In this document: in pieces, positions 9,075-18,722 of the stretch
Layout of the letters: each line of letters opens with the position of its first letter
How positions within the stretch are numbered: the first letter of the stretch is position 1
Source: Alkalihalobacillus deserti
GTDB taxonomy: Bacteria; Bacillota; Bacilli; Bacillales; Bacillaceae_D
NCBI RefSeq assembly: GCF_020734105.1
Contig: NZ_JAJAFR010000003.1
Span: 423,870 to 487,869 of the forward strand
Length of the DNA: 64,000 nt
Direction of reading: 5' to 3'
The notes under the pieces: model-generated
What the model was told of the DNA's origin: nothing
What the model saw: only the letters and a program-made list of their open reading frames with translations
The model's database searches: none
Translations under genes and position numbers: made by a program

Positions 9075-9824
9075 TCCTCTTTTGTGCTATTGCCGAAATC
9101 TCGCATTTTAAAACCATCCAAAAATAAAAGCAAAAATAAAAGTGTAAGCTAGCTTTATACTTTGTATGAAACTTGGGTATCAAAAAATCCCTTTCTCTGG
9201 ATTTGAAGTAGGTTGTATATATGAGAAACAAGTATTAATTAAAGGAGTATATGACTTACGAAAGTACATATGAACAAAATATGTAATCCGCTTATAGAAA
9301 ATTTACGAAGAATATAGTTGGGAGGTTATGCTGATTTTATTATGATCGATATAAAGTAAAACGTAAAAGAGGAGCTAACGTCAATTCCTTTGAAAAAAGT
9401 GAATTTCTTTGATTAGCAATTAAACATACATAATGAAAAGTAGCAAATATAAAAGTTGTAAAAGAGGAAAGAAGATAGATTGGCAATACGCAGAGAAAGG
9501 CTAAAGGCAAGTATACTTTTCTCCTTCCTCATATCAAAGCCATTCTGTATAAAAAAACAATAAATGAACTTGAAACTTCAATAAATTACCGTTTACCTGA
9601 TGTTAATGAATGATAAAATTTCTCATTAGTTTTATGACCTGATGAGAAGTTTTTCTTTGCTGTAGTGATTAAATGAAACTGACCTTTTGTTTCTTGGTTA
9701 TCATTAAGATTATTTCTGATAGTGAATCCAATGTATGACTCCATAACGATATAGGCACCATATTAGAGCGACAAAAAAATCTTTCTCTGTAGGTCTCCTA
9801 ACAAACTGTAGGTGTTTTATTTCG
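9075..9824. other. Long gap upstream of egtB
   Basis: 750 bp without a supported gene. The egtB promoter should lie in the first 100-150 bp; I could not assign it. No riboswitch-like structure was recognised. Confidence 0.4.
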
Positions 9825-10091
9825 GTGAACAGTAAACAAGAGAGTTTAGTTTTATCTATTATGACTTTTATTGGTCTATTGTTATTACCTTTTGTGATTG
9901 TGAAACGACCTTTAAAAGTCTAGATTATTATTTATCTTGTATGTTGCATTGGTAATGCTTTCGCTGATCGTTTTCTGGTGTTTAAAGGTTATTTGAAATA
10001 CAAAATCAGGCCGCTATCCAAAAAATTGGGCATTCATTTACCATTTGATCTGTACTGTATCCCTTATTTTTTCTTTACTTCAATCAATGGC
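9825..10091 (+). pseudogene. Decayed CBO0543-family membrane protein gene
   Basis: A GTG at 9825 opens a 32-codon frame, MNSKQESLVLSIMTFIGLLL..., that stops at a TAG (9921). The same frame continues after the stop with IIYLVCCIGNAFADRFLV and KYKIRPLSKKLGIHLPFD, typical of CBO0543-family Bacillus membrane proteins, and ends prematurely at 10091. A nonsense mutation plus C-terminal loss make it non-functional. An intact relative lies at 19632. Confidence 0.6.
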
Positions 10092-10293
10092 CATTAAATT
10101 TTTGCTGTGCGACTAATTATCTCCTTGATCAGAATAACCAATAACAGGGAAACTTCTATAACGTAATTAGATGAACAACATTCTTCTTAACCGGAAAATA
10201 ATCTGAAGTAAGAAATCTGGCATTCAAATTCTTATAAACAATTCAACAAAAGGGTACACTATTATTATTATTTTAAGAGGGAGGATGTTAAAC

Positions 10294-11952
10294 TTGAGTG
10301 ATTTATCGATATTTGCCTTAGGTGGATTAAATGAAATTGGTAAAAATATGTATGTAATTGAATATGCAAATGAAATTTTAATTATTGACTGTGGTAATAA
10401 ATTTCCGGATGAAAATTTATTAGGGATTGACCTGATTATTCCTGATGTAACTTATTTAGTAGAAAATAAAGATAAAGTTCGGGCTTTAATTGTTACACAT
10501 GGACATGAAGATCATATAGGTGGGATTCCATTCTTCTTAAAAAAATTAAATGTACCCGTTTATGCTACCCGTTTCACACTTGGGTTAATTGAATTAAAAT
10601 TAAAAGAACATAAACTTTTGAGGGAGACCAAACTAGTTGAAATTAATTCAAACTCTAACTTGAGATTTGACGAAATAAGTGTCGACTTTTTTAAAGTAAC
10701 CCATAGTATTCCTGATTGCTTGGGGATTGTCTTTCACACACCGGAAGGTAATATTGTACATACTGGCGATTTTAAATTTGATTTAACTCCGGCAAATAAT
10801 GAACATTCGGATATTCATAAAATGGCAGATATCGGCAAAGAAGGTGTATTACTTCTATTGTCTGAGAGTACCAACGCAGAACGTCCGGGTTCAACCCCAA
10901 CAGAACAAATAGTAGGTGAACATGTTGAAGAGGCTTTCATGAAGGCAGAACGAAAAGTCATTCTTTCGACCTTCGCTTCCAATATTAGTCGCGTTCAGCA
11001 AGTTGTCGATGCAGCAAGAAAAACAAATCGAAAGCTTGCCTTGCTTGGAAGAAGTATGGTGAATGTTGTAGATGTTGCCATGAAACGTGGGTATTTAACG
11101 GTTCCTGAAGGGATGTTAATTGATCAACAAGAAATCAATGACATGGCTCCTGAGAAAGTCGCTATTTTATGCACAGGTAGTCAAGGAGAACCAATGGCTG
11201 CACTTGCACGGTTGTCGGCTGGAAACTTCCGGGGAGTGGACATTTTAGCTGGCGATACGGTTATCTTTGCAGCTGGTCCAATACCAGGGAATGAACGGAA
11301 TGTAACTCGAATTGTAGACAATTTATTTACACTTGGAGCTCATGTGATTTATGGTTCAGGAAGTACATCAGGGATGCACGTTTCCGGTCATGGCTATCAA
11401 GAGGATTTGAAACTGATGCTTACATTAATGAAACCGAAGTATTTTATTCCAATTCATGGTGAATATAGAATGCTACACCACCACCAATTGTTGGCTGAAT
11501 CTGTTGGAGTAGAGCAAGGGAACACATTTATCTTAAACAATGGAGATGGAGTCGATATTAAGGATGCCACAGCCCGTCAAACTCGCAAAATACCTACAGG
11601 GAATACTTACGTGGATGGAGTAGGTGTCGGTGATGTTGGGGAAATGGTGTTACGTGACCGTAAACAACTTTCAGAGGATGGCATGATCGTGATCGTTCTA
11701 ACGATGAGTAAAACGGATAAAAAAATGATTTCTGGTCCTGACACCATCACTCGTGGATTTGTGTATCAAGATTATGAAGACCTCAAAAAAGAGGTCAATC
11801 GTCTCATTACAAAAACAGTTACCGATCTTCATGAAGAGAATAGAAATCAATGGAAAATCATAAAACAACATATTAAAAAAACAGTTGGACAATATTTATA
11901 TACACACACGAAGAAAAAGCCAATGATTGTTCCTATTATTATTGAGATTTAA
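10294..11952 (+). CDS. rnj: Ribonuclease J
   Basis: A 552-residue RNase J: beta-lactamase-fold/beta-CASP exo- and endoribonuclease of mRNA decay and rRNA maturation. Visible landmarks are the metal-binding HGHEDHIGG near residue 70, the HTGDFKFD motif, the beta-CASP LLSESTNAERPGSTPTE region, and SGSTSGMHVSGHG plus PIHGEYRML in the C-terminal half. TTG at 10294 is preferred: GGGAGG lies 9 nt upstream and the product begins like other RNase J proteins, while the ATG at 10285 abuts that site. It is not adjacent to rpoY or other usual neighbours of rnjA or rnjB, so it may be an additional paralogue. Confidence 0.9.
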   Translation: MSDLSIFALGGLNEIGKNMYVIEYANEILIIDCGNKFPDENLLGIDLIIPDVTYLVENKDKVRALIVTHGHEDHIGGIPFFLKKLNVPVYATRFTLGLIELKLKEHKLLRETKLVEINSNSNLRFDEISVDFFKVTHSIPDCLGIVFHTPEGNIVHTGDFKFDLTPANNEHSDIHKMADIGKEGVLLLLSESTNAERPGSTPTEQIVGEHVEEAFMKAERKVILSTFASNISRVQQVVDAARKTNRKLALLGRSMVNVVDVAMKRGYLTVPEGMLIDQQEINDMAPEKVAILCTGSQGEPMAALARLSAGNFRGVDILAGDTVIFAAGPIPGNERNVTRIVDNLFTLGAHVIYGSGSTSGMHVSGHGYQEDLKLMLTLMKPKYFIPIHGEYRMLHHHQLLAESVGVEQGNTFILNNGDGVDIKDATARQTRKIPTGNTYVDGVGVGDVGEMVLRDRKQLSEDGMIVIVLTMSKTDKKMISGPDTITRGFVYQDYEDLKKEVNRLITKTVTDLHEENRNQWKIIKQHIKKTVGQYLYTHTKKKPMIVPIIIEI

Positions 11953-11976
11953 TAAAGGATCTGATGGAAAGGCGTA

Positions 11977-12011
11977 GCAAAGACCGCTTTCGTTTAGGAA
12001 GCGGTCTTTGC
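11977..12011. terminator. Bidirectional intrinsic terminator
   Basis: A 13-bp perfect stem, GCAAAGACCGCTT/AAGCGGTCTTTGC, with a 9-nt loop between the convergent RNase J and exporter genes. Confidence 0.85.
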
Positions 12012-12026
12012 TTATATTAAATATTA

Positions 12027-13604
12027 TTATTCCTGCTCTTTCACTATTGTTGGCTCATTGGACTCTCGTAAAGGTATCTCTTTCAGAAATAATGTGACAA
12101 TAAAGGCAAGTGCTACCGTCATCGAAGCAAAGAAAAAGACTCCTGTTAGCGATGCATTTAAAGCATTTTGTAAGACTAACAATAGCTGCTCAAACATGGG
12201 CTGCATTTGTTCGGGTAACTGAGATTGAATCGCTTCAATGGCATGGGGATCCATTAGTAAGCTTGGATTTTGTAAGTCACTCGCTCCTTCTAAAGAGCCA
12301 TTTACTAACTCAGGAGGCAACTTAGCTCTCTCTAATTCAGCGGACATTCTACTATTTAAGGTAGCACCTAGAATAGCCACCCCGACGGTACCGCCCATCT
12401 GTCTAGAAAGTTGCGAGGTTGCAGTCGCTACTCCTAAATATTTGTGTTCGACCGCATTTTGAACAGTTAACGTAAAGATGGGCATCGTTAATCCAAGTCC
12501 AATCCCGCAAATAACTAGGTTGAAAACCATTGTTAGTAGAGAGCTTTCGGGTGTAAGCAATGAATTTAAAAAGAGTCCTAGAGACAACGTTGCAAAGCCA
12601 ACTAACCCCATTAGCTTGTATTTTCCTGTTTTCGTAATTAATTGTCCGGCAACCGCACTAATCATCACCATCGAGGTCGTCATCGCCATTTCTGTTAATC
12701 CTGAAAGTGTTGCTGATCTACCTAAGACGCCTTGAATATAAAAGGGAACATACATAATGACACCAAACATCCCAGCTCCTGAAAGAAAGGAGGCAATGTT
12801 TGAAACAGAGACAATACTGTTTTTAAACAATCCAAGTGGAACAACAGGACTTTCAACTCGATTTTCTATGATGATAAACAAAATAAGGGATCCAAAAAAG
12901 ATAGCAAATAAGCCAATTACTTGAAAGGATCCCCATGAATAATCATTGCCAGCTAGGCTGAAACCAAGCAGTAACGATAAAATCGTAATCGATAATACAA
13001 AGGAACCTAAGAAATCAATTTTTTCTTTCTCTCTTCTCTCAGCCTGCGGGTAAAGCTTATAAATCATGAAAAACGCAAAAAATCCTATAGGGAGGAAGAT
13101 CCAAAATACCCATGACCAATCCATATTATCAACAATAAATCCACCTAATGTTGGCCCAAATAAACTTGAGAGACCAAATACAGCCCCCATTAACCCTTGC
13201 CACCGTCCACGCTCACGAGGAGAAAAGAGATCCCCGATCGTTGTGAATGCCGACGACATAATCATACCGCCACCGAACCCTTGAATTCCACGGAAGATAA
13301 TCAGTTGAATAATCGTTTGTGAAAAGCCACTTAGCAATCCACCAACCATGAATACAGCGATTCCAATTAAAATAAAGACTTTCCGACCATAAATATCCGA
13401 TAGTTTTCCAACTAAAATTGACGTAATACTAGCGGTAAGCATATAAACCGTGAATACCCAGCTATAGTAGTCCATCCCACCAATGCTTGCGATAATTTTC
13501 GGGAGGGAGGTCCCAACAATTGTCATATTTAACGCGGAAAATAAGAGGGCAGACATGACTGCTATCATAATTGTGATCTTAGTCTTTTTATCTAAATGCT
13601 CCAA
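12027..13604 (-). CDS. DHA2-family (14-TM) MFS drug exporter
   Basis: A 525-residue major facilitator of the EmrB/QacA type: a proton-driven multidrug exporter in the cytoplasmic membrane. About 14 hydrophobic segments are visible. The loop after TM2 carries GKLSDIYGRKVF (motif A) and the fifth segment region has SSLFGPTLGGFI (motif C, typical of antiporters). The long extracytoplasmic loop before the last TM is acidic and Met/Gln-rich. The start is TTG after AAGGAGGTG. It lies 27 bp behind the marR-type gene, so the pair is one operon likely controlled by that regulator. Confidence 0.9.
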   Translation of the reverse strand: MEHLDKKTKITIMIAVMSALLFSALNMTIVGTSLPKIIASIGGMDYYSWVFTVYMLTASITSILVGKLSDIYGRKVFILIGIAVFMVGGLLSGFSQTIIQLIIFRGIQGFGGGMIMSSAFTTIGDLFSPRERGRWQGLMGAVFGLSSLFGPTLGGFIVDNMDWSWVFWIFLPIGFFAFFMIYKLYPQAERREKEKIDFLGSFVLSITILSLLLGFSLAGNDYSWGSFQVIGLFAIFFGSLILFIIIENRVESPVVPLGLFKNSIVSVSNIASFLSGAGMFGVIMYVPFYIQGVLGRSATLSGLTEMAMTTSMVMISAVAGQLITKTGKYKLMGLVGFATLSLGLFLNSLLTPESSLLTMVFNLVICGIGLGLTMPIFTLTVQNAVEHKYLGVATATSQLSRQMGGTVGVAILGATLNSRMSAELERAKLPPELVNGSLEGASDLQNPSLLMDPHAIEAIQSQLPEQMQPMFEQLLLVLQNALNASLTGVFFFASMTVALAFIVTLFLKEIPLRESNEPTIVKEQE

Positions 13605-13631
13605 ATCAACACCTCCTTGTTCCCTCTTTCG

Positions 13632-14057
13632 TCATTGTTTTTTTTGTAATGCCATTGCAATCTTATTTAATGATTGAATCGTTTCCTGGATTTCTCCTTT
13701 TGGAAAATCACCTAATAATTCTGTAAAGCGATTTTTAAATTCTTCCTTTTTCTTATTGACAAATTCTTTTCCTTTTTCAGTTAAGGTGATATAAACAACT
13801 CTGCGATCTTTTTCAGCTCTATGACGCTGAATAAATTCTAGCTGCTCAAGCTTATCAGCTATTGAGGTTGCTGCTCCAGGAGTAATGCCGAAAAACTGCG
13901 AAATATCAGTTGTTTTCATCTTTTCACTTCTATTAATCTTAAATAATAAGAACATCTGACCTTTTGGTAGAACACTATCCTCTTTTGACTGCATTATTGC
14001 GATCGTTTGTTCATGTACCTTTTTTAAGGAGAAAAACAATTCTTCATATAAATCCAT
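13632..14057 (-). CDS. MarR-family transcriptional regulator
   Basis: A 141-residue winged-helix regulator. The helix-turn-helix region runs roughly residues 48-75 (TDISQFFGITPGAATSIADK) and the wing contains RHRAEKDRRVVYITLT, typical of MarR proteins. The long C-terminal helices (KKEEFKNRFTELL) should form the dimer interface. The ATG follows AGGAGG. It precedes a multidrug exporter on the same strand, so it most likely represses the operon and is relieved by a toxic ligand. The AT-rich region just upstream of the start is the expected operator, but I see no clear palindrome. Confidence 0.9.
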   Translation of the reverse strand: MDLYEELFFSLKKVHEQTIAIMQSKEDSVLPKGQMFLLFKINRSEKMKTTDISQFFGITPGAATSIADKLEQLEFIQRHRAEKDRRVVYITLTEKGKEFVNKKKEEFKNRFTELLGDFPKGEIQETIQSLNKIAMALQKKQ

Positions 14058-14655
14058 ATAAGCCTCCTATGTAAAATAACTTTAATAACTATACTATTTA
14101 TTAATTGAATATAATATACAGTGAAGTTTATGTCAATATGAGGCCATGAGTCAAACGCTATTTCAATCGTTTCACTGTTGAAACTATGAAAAGTAAAATA
14201 GACAAAATAAACCATTTTGGGTGTTGTCCATCATGATAAATATTCATAAGTTTTCCGTTTTTATATCATAGACCAAACTTCATTCTGTCTTCGTGGTATA
14301 GGGGGAGCCGTTTCTTGTTGGTAAAGAAGCACTCTTTCGTCGTAGGATCATGCCAAAGAGTAGGTGGCCTCTTCATTTGTAATACGTTCTTCAATGCTAC
14401 TAATTTTTGTCCAAAGGTATCCGGATAAAGGCTACTTGTGAGGGTAAATATCCTTTTCGAGTAATGGGGAAGAAAGTATTAGCAAAATAATTAATTTCCA
14501 AATTTTATACATTTGATTACCCTGATCAACCCTGGGAGTATTATGTTAGTAAAACAGGACAGGTGAAAGGATGGATGCAGAGGTGAATTTAAATAACCAA
14601 GCAGGAGTTAATGAGCTAGCGTTAGGTAATAGTAATGAAAAAGGAGGAATGAATC
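14058..14655. other. Intergenic region with possible remnants
   Basis: It contains the marR promoter region. Around 14270-14420 the minus strand reads protein-like (KNVLQMKRPPTLWHDPTTKE) without a start or ribosome-binding site, probably a gene fragment that I cannot name. A weak 32-codon frame at 14571-14669 overlaps the next gene. Confidence 0.35.
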
Positions 14656-14820
14656 ATGAAGATGGATAAAAACAAATTAAGTAATGAACGTTCAAAAAAG
14701 GATCAAAAGGATTTATTTGGATTAGATCCTGATGAAAGTTTAATATCGGTAAACTTTGCAACGACAGAAAACCACTATTTGAATGAACAGGGTCAACTTG
14801 ATAGCCCAGATCAACAATAG
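14656..14820 (+). CDS. Small hydrophilic hypothetical protein (54 aa)
   Basis: The ATG is 8 nt after AAGGAGG. The product, beginning MKMDKNKLSNERSKKDQ, is highly charged with an acidic tail and no hydrophobic segment. Short hydrophilic proteins of this type are common in sporulating Bacillaceae, but no family is recognised. An intrinsic terminator follows 10 bp downstream, supporting a real monocistronic gene. Confidence 0.65.
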   Translation: MKMDKNKLSNERSKKDQKDLFGLDPDESLISVNFATTENHYLNEQGQLDSPDQQ

Positions 14821-14829
14821 TCAATTAGG

Positions 14830-14857
14830 AGAGAATTCATAATCGAATTCTCTTTTT
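14830..14857 (+). terminator. Intrinsic terminator
   Basis: The AGAGAATTC/GAATTCTCT stem with a 5-nt loop is followed by TTTTTC. Confidence 0.8.
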
Positions 14858-14988
14858 CAATCTTTATTCTGATTGTAGGAGCTAAGGATTGAAACTCACT
14901 ATAGTGCCTCTTTAGGCCCGCACAATAAAACGCTAAGAGAGGATAGATTTACGCATTTTCTGTCTAATGTCAAAGTCATAATGGTGCT

Positions 14989-15357
14989 TTATTGTTCATT
15001 CTTTGGTTTTTCAAATAAGTTCAAATATTCGTTTATGTAAGTTTCAACGGTCTGCTTCATTAAATGAGGAAAAAGGCTTTTTTCACGACGATATCCTCTG
15101 ATCACAATTAAATATAAACATAAGCCTTCACTTTGGCCTTGGTCGTACACGTAAATTCCCTTCTTAGACAGTTGCTTTTTAACTTTTCCTAAATCAATTC
15201 CTACTTTCATGATTGTCCTTTCAACTAAAGATAGGTAAGGTGTGGTGAATTTTAATTCAGCTGTTTTTAACTTTTCCATATCACGTTCAAACACTTTTCT
15301 AACTAAAGGTAAATATATAAAATTTGTTATTAATTCTTCATCAGCTTTATTTAACAT
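14989..15357 (-). CDS. Conserved hypothetical protein (122 aa), possibly YhjD-like
   Basis: A soluble, largely helical protein with LPLVRKVFERDMEKL near residue 20 and TTPYLSLVERTIMKVG near residue 45, followed by a basic segment and YDQGQSEGLCLYLIV. The pattern is reminiscent of the uncharacterised Bacillus YhjD family, but I am not certain. The start is uncertain between TTG 15360 and ATG 15357, both behind GAGGGGG. Function unknown. Confidence 0.6.
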   Translation of the reverse strand: MLNKADEELITNFIYLPLVRKVFERDMEKLKTAELKFTTPYLSLVERTIMKVGIDLGKVKKQLSKKGIYVYDQGQSEGLCLYLIVIRGYRREKSLFPHLMKQTVETYINEYLNLFEKPKNEQ

Positions 15358-15705
15358 CAATTACTCGCCCCCTCTTATTATTATACGGGAATGTATGTTC
15401 TCGTTTCAATGAAAGGCAAAGAAAAATGATCAACTTTCTTCGAGGTTTCTTGATTTTGACCGAAATATAACTAATTAAATTCGGAGAGTAAGCGATCTAT
15501 TGGACGGCAATCACCATTAAAAAAATAGTTGTTGAAGTTTGGCAACGAGTTCGTGAAATCTTTGAGGTGGGCATCAAGCTACAAATACTATATTCCAACA
15601 GAAGGAGATTTTTAGAAACAAGAAACTGAATAATTGGGATCGACTAATAACAATATATGTATGAAAACCTGCTATAGAGAAATGCTATCTATAGGGGTGA
15701 TTTTT
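15358..15705. other. Intergenic region, nothing recognised
   Basis: No supported gene. An upstream in-frame extension of the next gene from 15634 lacks a ribosome-binding site. Confidence 0.4.
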
Positions 15706-15915
15706 ATGAACAATAAAAAGAAAAAAACATTCGACATGCCAACTCAAGCAAATACCGGTGGAGAAATTGGGGTTCGCACAGAATTAGATCCTTATCATCC
15801 TTCGAATACAATCGATCGATATCCGGGTGATTCGGTCGATGAGCACAAAGAACTAGAAAAAGCCAATGAATACTTTGCTGATGAAGAGATTAAGCAAATC
15901 AATGAAAACACTTAG
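15706..15915 (+). CDS. Small acidic hypothetical protein (69 aa)
   Basis: ATG at 15706 is chosen because GGGGTG lies just upstream. The product begins MNNKKKKTFDMPTQ and is hydrophilic and acidic towards the C-terminus (DSVDEHKELEKANEYF). It contains a TGGEIGVRTELDP segment and no membrane or signal sequence. Family not recognised. A strong terminator follows 75 bp downstream. Confidence 0.6.
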   Translation: MNNKKKKTFDMPTQANTGGEIGVRTELDPYHPSNTIDRYPGDSVDEHKELEKANEYFADEEIKQINENT

Positions 15916-15990
15916 TCACTTATGAGATCACTACTCACTTTTTTATGGGGGTATTGAAAAAGGCAACAATCGACCTTTAAAAGATTTTTT

Positions 15991-16035
15991 GAGGCTACTG
16001 AAAGGGAAAACTGACCTTTTCAGTAGCCTCTGTTT
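15991..16035. terminator. Intrinsic terminator between convergent genes
   Basis: The GAGGCTACTGAAA stem pairs with its complement ending at 16030, followed by TGTTTGTT. It serves the plus-strand gene and possibly sspH on the minus strand. Confidence 0.8.
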
Positions 16036-16043
16036 GTTATGGA

Positions 16044-16223
16044 TTAATGTTCAATCAAACTAGAAAGATTGACTTCTTTTTCATCCTGTGGATCATCGAT
16101 TGGAAAGATTCTCGCTGTCTCATCTTTATCACTTACCATCTGGATGTATACAGGAATATCGTTATAAGTAACATTTGCCATAACAGGTGACTCTGAAATT
16201 TCTATTGCTCGTTGTTTAATCAT
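16044..16223 (-). CDS. sspH: Small acid-soluble spore protein, H type
   Basis: A 59-residue protein starting MIKQRAIEISESPVMANV, with VYIQMVSDKDETARIF in the centre. This closely matches the SspH minor SASP family of Bacillus (QRAKE...ANVSF...VMIQHV...ETARIY). H-type SASPs are made in the forespore and packed in the spore core. The ATG follows GGAGGG. Expression is expected under forespore sigma-G, but I did not assign a promoter. It is the clearest evidence in the window for an endospore former. Confidence 0.9.
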   Translation of the reverse strand: MIKQRAIEISESPVMANVTYNDIPVYIQMVSDKDETARIFPIDDPQDEKEVNLSSLIEH

Positions 16224-16457
16224 TTTTTCCCTCCGAATCCTTTTTTCAATTCTTACTATTTGTATAAACGTATATTATTATTCAGCAAGCATTCATATCA
16301 TTTAAAGTTAAAATTTAGAATCTATAAAAACTAAAGGTATATAGTGTATAATTTAAGTATATCGATACAATTTCATTGAAATTGTTATTGTTTTAGCTCA
16401 TGATTGTATAAGTTATATGGTTAGTGTGATAAAGAATCTGTCTAAGGAAGGTATTTT

Positions 16458-17633
16458 ATGTCAGAAGAAAACATTACGAGAATGAATATAGGCGATAAAG
16501 AAATTATTTTAATTGGTACAGCACACGTATCGAAGAAAAGTGCAGAACAAGTAAAAGAAGTGATTGAGGCGGAAAGACCCGACTCCGTTTGTATTGAATT
16601 GGACGAGCAAAGGTATCAATCTATTACGGATAGCAATAAATGGAAGGATATGGATATTTTTAAGGTGATAAAAGAGAAAAAGGCAACTCTTCTTTTAATG
16701 AATCTTCTTATCTCTTCTTTTCAAAAGCGAATGGCAAAGCAATTTGATATTAAGCCAGGACAAGAAATGATTCAAGGAATTGAATCGGCAAAGGAGATAA
16801 ACGCAGATTTGGTTCTAGCCGATAGAAATATTCAAATTACTTTTACGCGGATTTGGCATGGTATCGGACTGAGCGGAAGAGCTAAGCTTCTAATGCAAAT
16901 TATATATAGTGTTTTTAATAAAGAGGACATTACTGAAGAAGAACTGGAAAAAATGAAATCTCAAGATATGCTACATTCGATGCTTGATGAATTAACAGAG
17001 TCTTTTCCAAAGTTAAAAGTACCTTTAATTGATGAGCGAGACCAATATTTAGCTCAAAAAATAAAGGACGCTCCAGGAAAAAAGGTTCTAGCTGTCTTAG
17101 GAGCTGCTCATGTTCCTGGTATTAAAGAAGAAATTAAAAAAGAACACAACTTAGAAGTTCTAAATGAACGTCCAAAAAAATCAAAAACACCTATGATTAT
17201 TGGATGGGCTATTCCATTCATTATTCTTGGAATTATTGGTTACTCTTTTTTAGCAAATCCTGAAGTCGGAGTTAATTTATCAGTGAGTTGGATTATTTGG
17301 AATTCGCTTTTTTCAGCAATTGGTGCTACTATTGCTTTTGGTCATCCTCTAACGATCTTAACTGCCTTAATCATTGCTCCATTTACTTCTTTATATCCAC
17401 TTTTAGCGGCTGGTTGGTTTGCTGGAATTGTTGAAGCGTATTTTCGGAGACCGAAAGTAGGCGATTTCGAGAACCTGTCAGAAGATGTTTTCACGCTAAA
17501 GGGATTTTGGAGTAATAAGGTAACTCGTATTTTATTAATTGTTGTGTTAACTAATCTAGGAAGTACAATAGGTACAGTCATTGGCGGAGCTGATGTGGTC
17601 CGTCAATTTATTCAGAGCATGTTTGGAGCATAA
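16458..17633 (+). CDS. TraB-family membrane protein (PrgY-like)
   Basis: A 391-residue protein with an N-terminal TraB/PrgY domain: LIGTAHVSKKSAEQV near residue 20, CIELDEQRYQS near residue 50, and VLGAAHVPGIKEEI near residue 215, the paired GTAH/GAAH motifs of a TIKI/Tiki-like metalloprotease fold. The C-terminal third has four or so hydrophobic segments. In enterococci PrgY/TraB limits peptide pheromone activity; in other bacteria the role is unknown. The ATG follows AAGGAAGG. Monocistronic, with a terminator shared with the convergent VOC gene. Confidence 0.85.
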   Translation: MSEENITRMNIGDKEIILIGTAHVSKKSAEQVKEVIEAERPDSVCIELDEQRYQSITDSNKWKDMDIFKVIKEKKATLLLMNLLISSFQKRMAKQFDIKPGQEMIQGIESAKEINADLVLADRNIQITFTRIWHGIGLSGRAKLLMQIIYSVFNKEDITEEELEKMKSQDMLHSMLDELTESFPKLKVPLIDERDQYLAQKIKDAPGKKVLAVLGAAHVPGIKEEIKKEHNLEVLNERPKKSKTPMIIGWAIPFIILGIIGYSFLANPEVGVNLSVSWIIWNSLFSAIGATIAFGHPLTILTALIIAPFTSLYPLLAAGWFAGIVEAYFRRPKVGDFENLSEDVFTLKGFWSNKVTRILLIVVLTNLGSTIGTVIGGADVVRQFIQSMFGA

Positions 17634-17709
17634 TTAAGTTTACTGGGTGTTATCTATTAATAAGTTAGTTTTCCTTACTAGCAAAAAGTTTGCCTAGATG
17701 TTCACGCAC

Positions 17710-17751
17710 AAAAAACAAGGTGAGATGAATTATTCTCTTACCTTGTTTTTT
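17710..17751. terminator. Bidirectional terminator
   Basis: AAAACAAGGTGAGA pairs imperfectly with TCTCTTACCTTGTTTT across an 8-nt loop, with A-tract and T-tract on either side. Confidence 0.75.
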
Positions 17752-17762
17752 GGCTATTAACG

Positions 17763-18152
17763 TTATAGATCTTGTTGATCAACATTAAATTCAATTAAGT
17801 GACCATCAGGGTCAGTGCAAAATATTTGCGCAAACCCGCTTTTACTATGGGGTTTTTCTAATACATCTATGTTGTTTTTCTTCAACCATTGCAAAGTTTC
17901 TTCGTAATTCTCCACTCTTAAAGCAAAATGTCCTTCTCTGCTGCTTAATTTTTTATCATTGCGAATTGTTTGTGCTGATGGAAGAACGATTAGATGAATC
18001 TGTTGTTGCCCTATTTCATACCAAGCACCAAGAAAGTCAAAATCAGGACGTGTGATTTCTCTAAATCCTAAGATTTCACTATAAAATATTTTTGATCGTT
18101 GTAGGTTAGTAACGGTAAGACTTACGTGATGAAGCTCTTTATATCTAATCAA
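17763..18152 (-). CDS. VOC/glyoxalase-fold protein
   Basis: A 129-residue single-domain vicinal oxygen chelate protein. It contains LHHVSLTVTNLQRS (first metal His), GHFALRVENYEETL (second) and FCTDPDGHLIEFNVD (Glu ligand near the C-terminus), the usual betaalphabetabetabeta metal-site pattern. Members include glyoxalases, dioxygenases and antibiotic-binding proteins; the substrate is not determinable. TTG at 18152 is preferred because CAGGAG lies 8 nt upstream, whereas the longer frame to 18212 has no ribosome-binding site. Confidence 0.85.
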   Translation of the reverse strand: MIRYKELHHVSLTVTNLQRSKIFYSEILGFREITRPDFDFLGAWYEIGQQQIHLIVLPSAQTIRNDKKLSSREGHFALRVENYEETLQWLKKNNIDVLEKPHSKSGFAQIFCTDPDGHLIEFNVDQQDL

Positions 18153-18270
18153 ATAATCAACTCCTGAAAAAGGATATAATAAACTCATTATAACATGAAA
18201 GCATTTGTACATTCTTATTTATAAGAATGAAGATGTAATAGAGGAAGTAAAAGAAAGAAGGGAGTATGCA

Positions 18271-18673
18271 ATGAGATTGAGCATATTAGATCAAGCACCC
18301 ATTTCATCGAGTCAAACAGCTCATGATGCATTTAATGACTCATTGAAGTTAGCTCAAGCTGGAGAAAAACAACCACAAGTAATAGTGACTGTTTCTATCC
18401 TATGTGCAGAAACAACAGAAAAAGTAGAAAAACTTTTTAAAAAAGCAGCTTGAAGATGAGCAAAGAAAAGACGATGATGTCGAGGAAAAAGACAGCAAAA
18501 AATTAATTAGGAAACTGAGAAGTAAAACCATTATAGGTAGTCAGTCAAAAGTCGGAGCAGAATTACAATATCTTTATGAGTACTATCAAGCAGATGAGAT
18601 TATGGTAATTACCAACACCAATCACTTTGAAAATAGGTTGAAGTCCTATGAATTGCTAGCAAGTTTTTTATAG
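18271..18673 (+). pseudogene. LLM-class flavin-dependent oxidoreductase, collapsed by deletions
   Basis: The ATG at 18271 behind GAAGGGAG begins MRLSILDQAPISSSQTA, the canonical N-terminus of bacterial luciferase-like monooxygenases. After LAQAGEKQ the frame jumps directly to VSILCAETTEKVEKL, a segment normally about 200 residues further on, and stops at 18453. A shifted frame then encodes TIIGSQSKVGAELQYL and YYQADEIMVITNTNHFE, the family C-terminus, to 18673. A large internal deletion plus a frameshift make it a pseudogene of a normally 330-residue enzyme. Confidence 0.75.
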
Positions 18674-18722
18674 TCAGTTTCTATCTGGTTATACTAAGGA
18701 ATAAACTATAGGAGTGATAATC

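Noticed and set aside
14571..14669. 32-codon ORF upstream of 14656
   Set aside because: The ribosome-binding site is poorly spaced and the ORF overlaps the better-supported gene.
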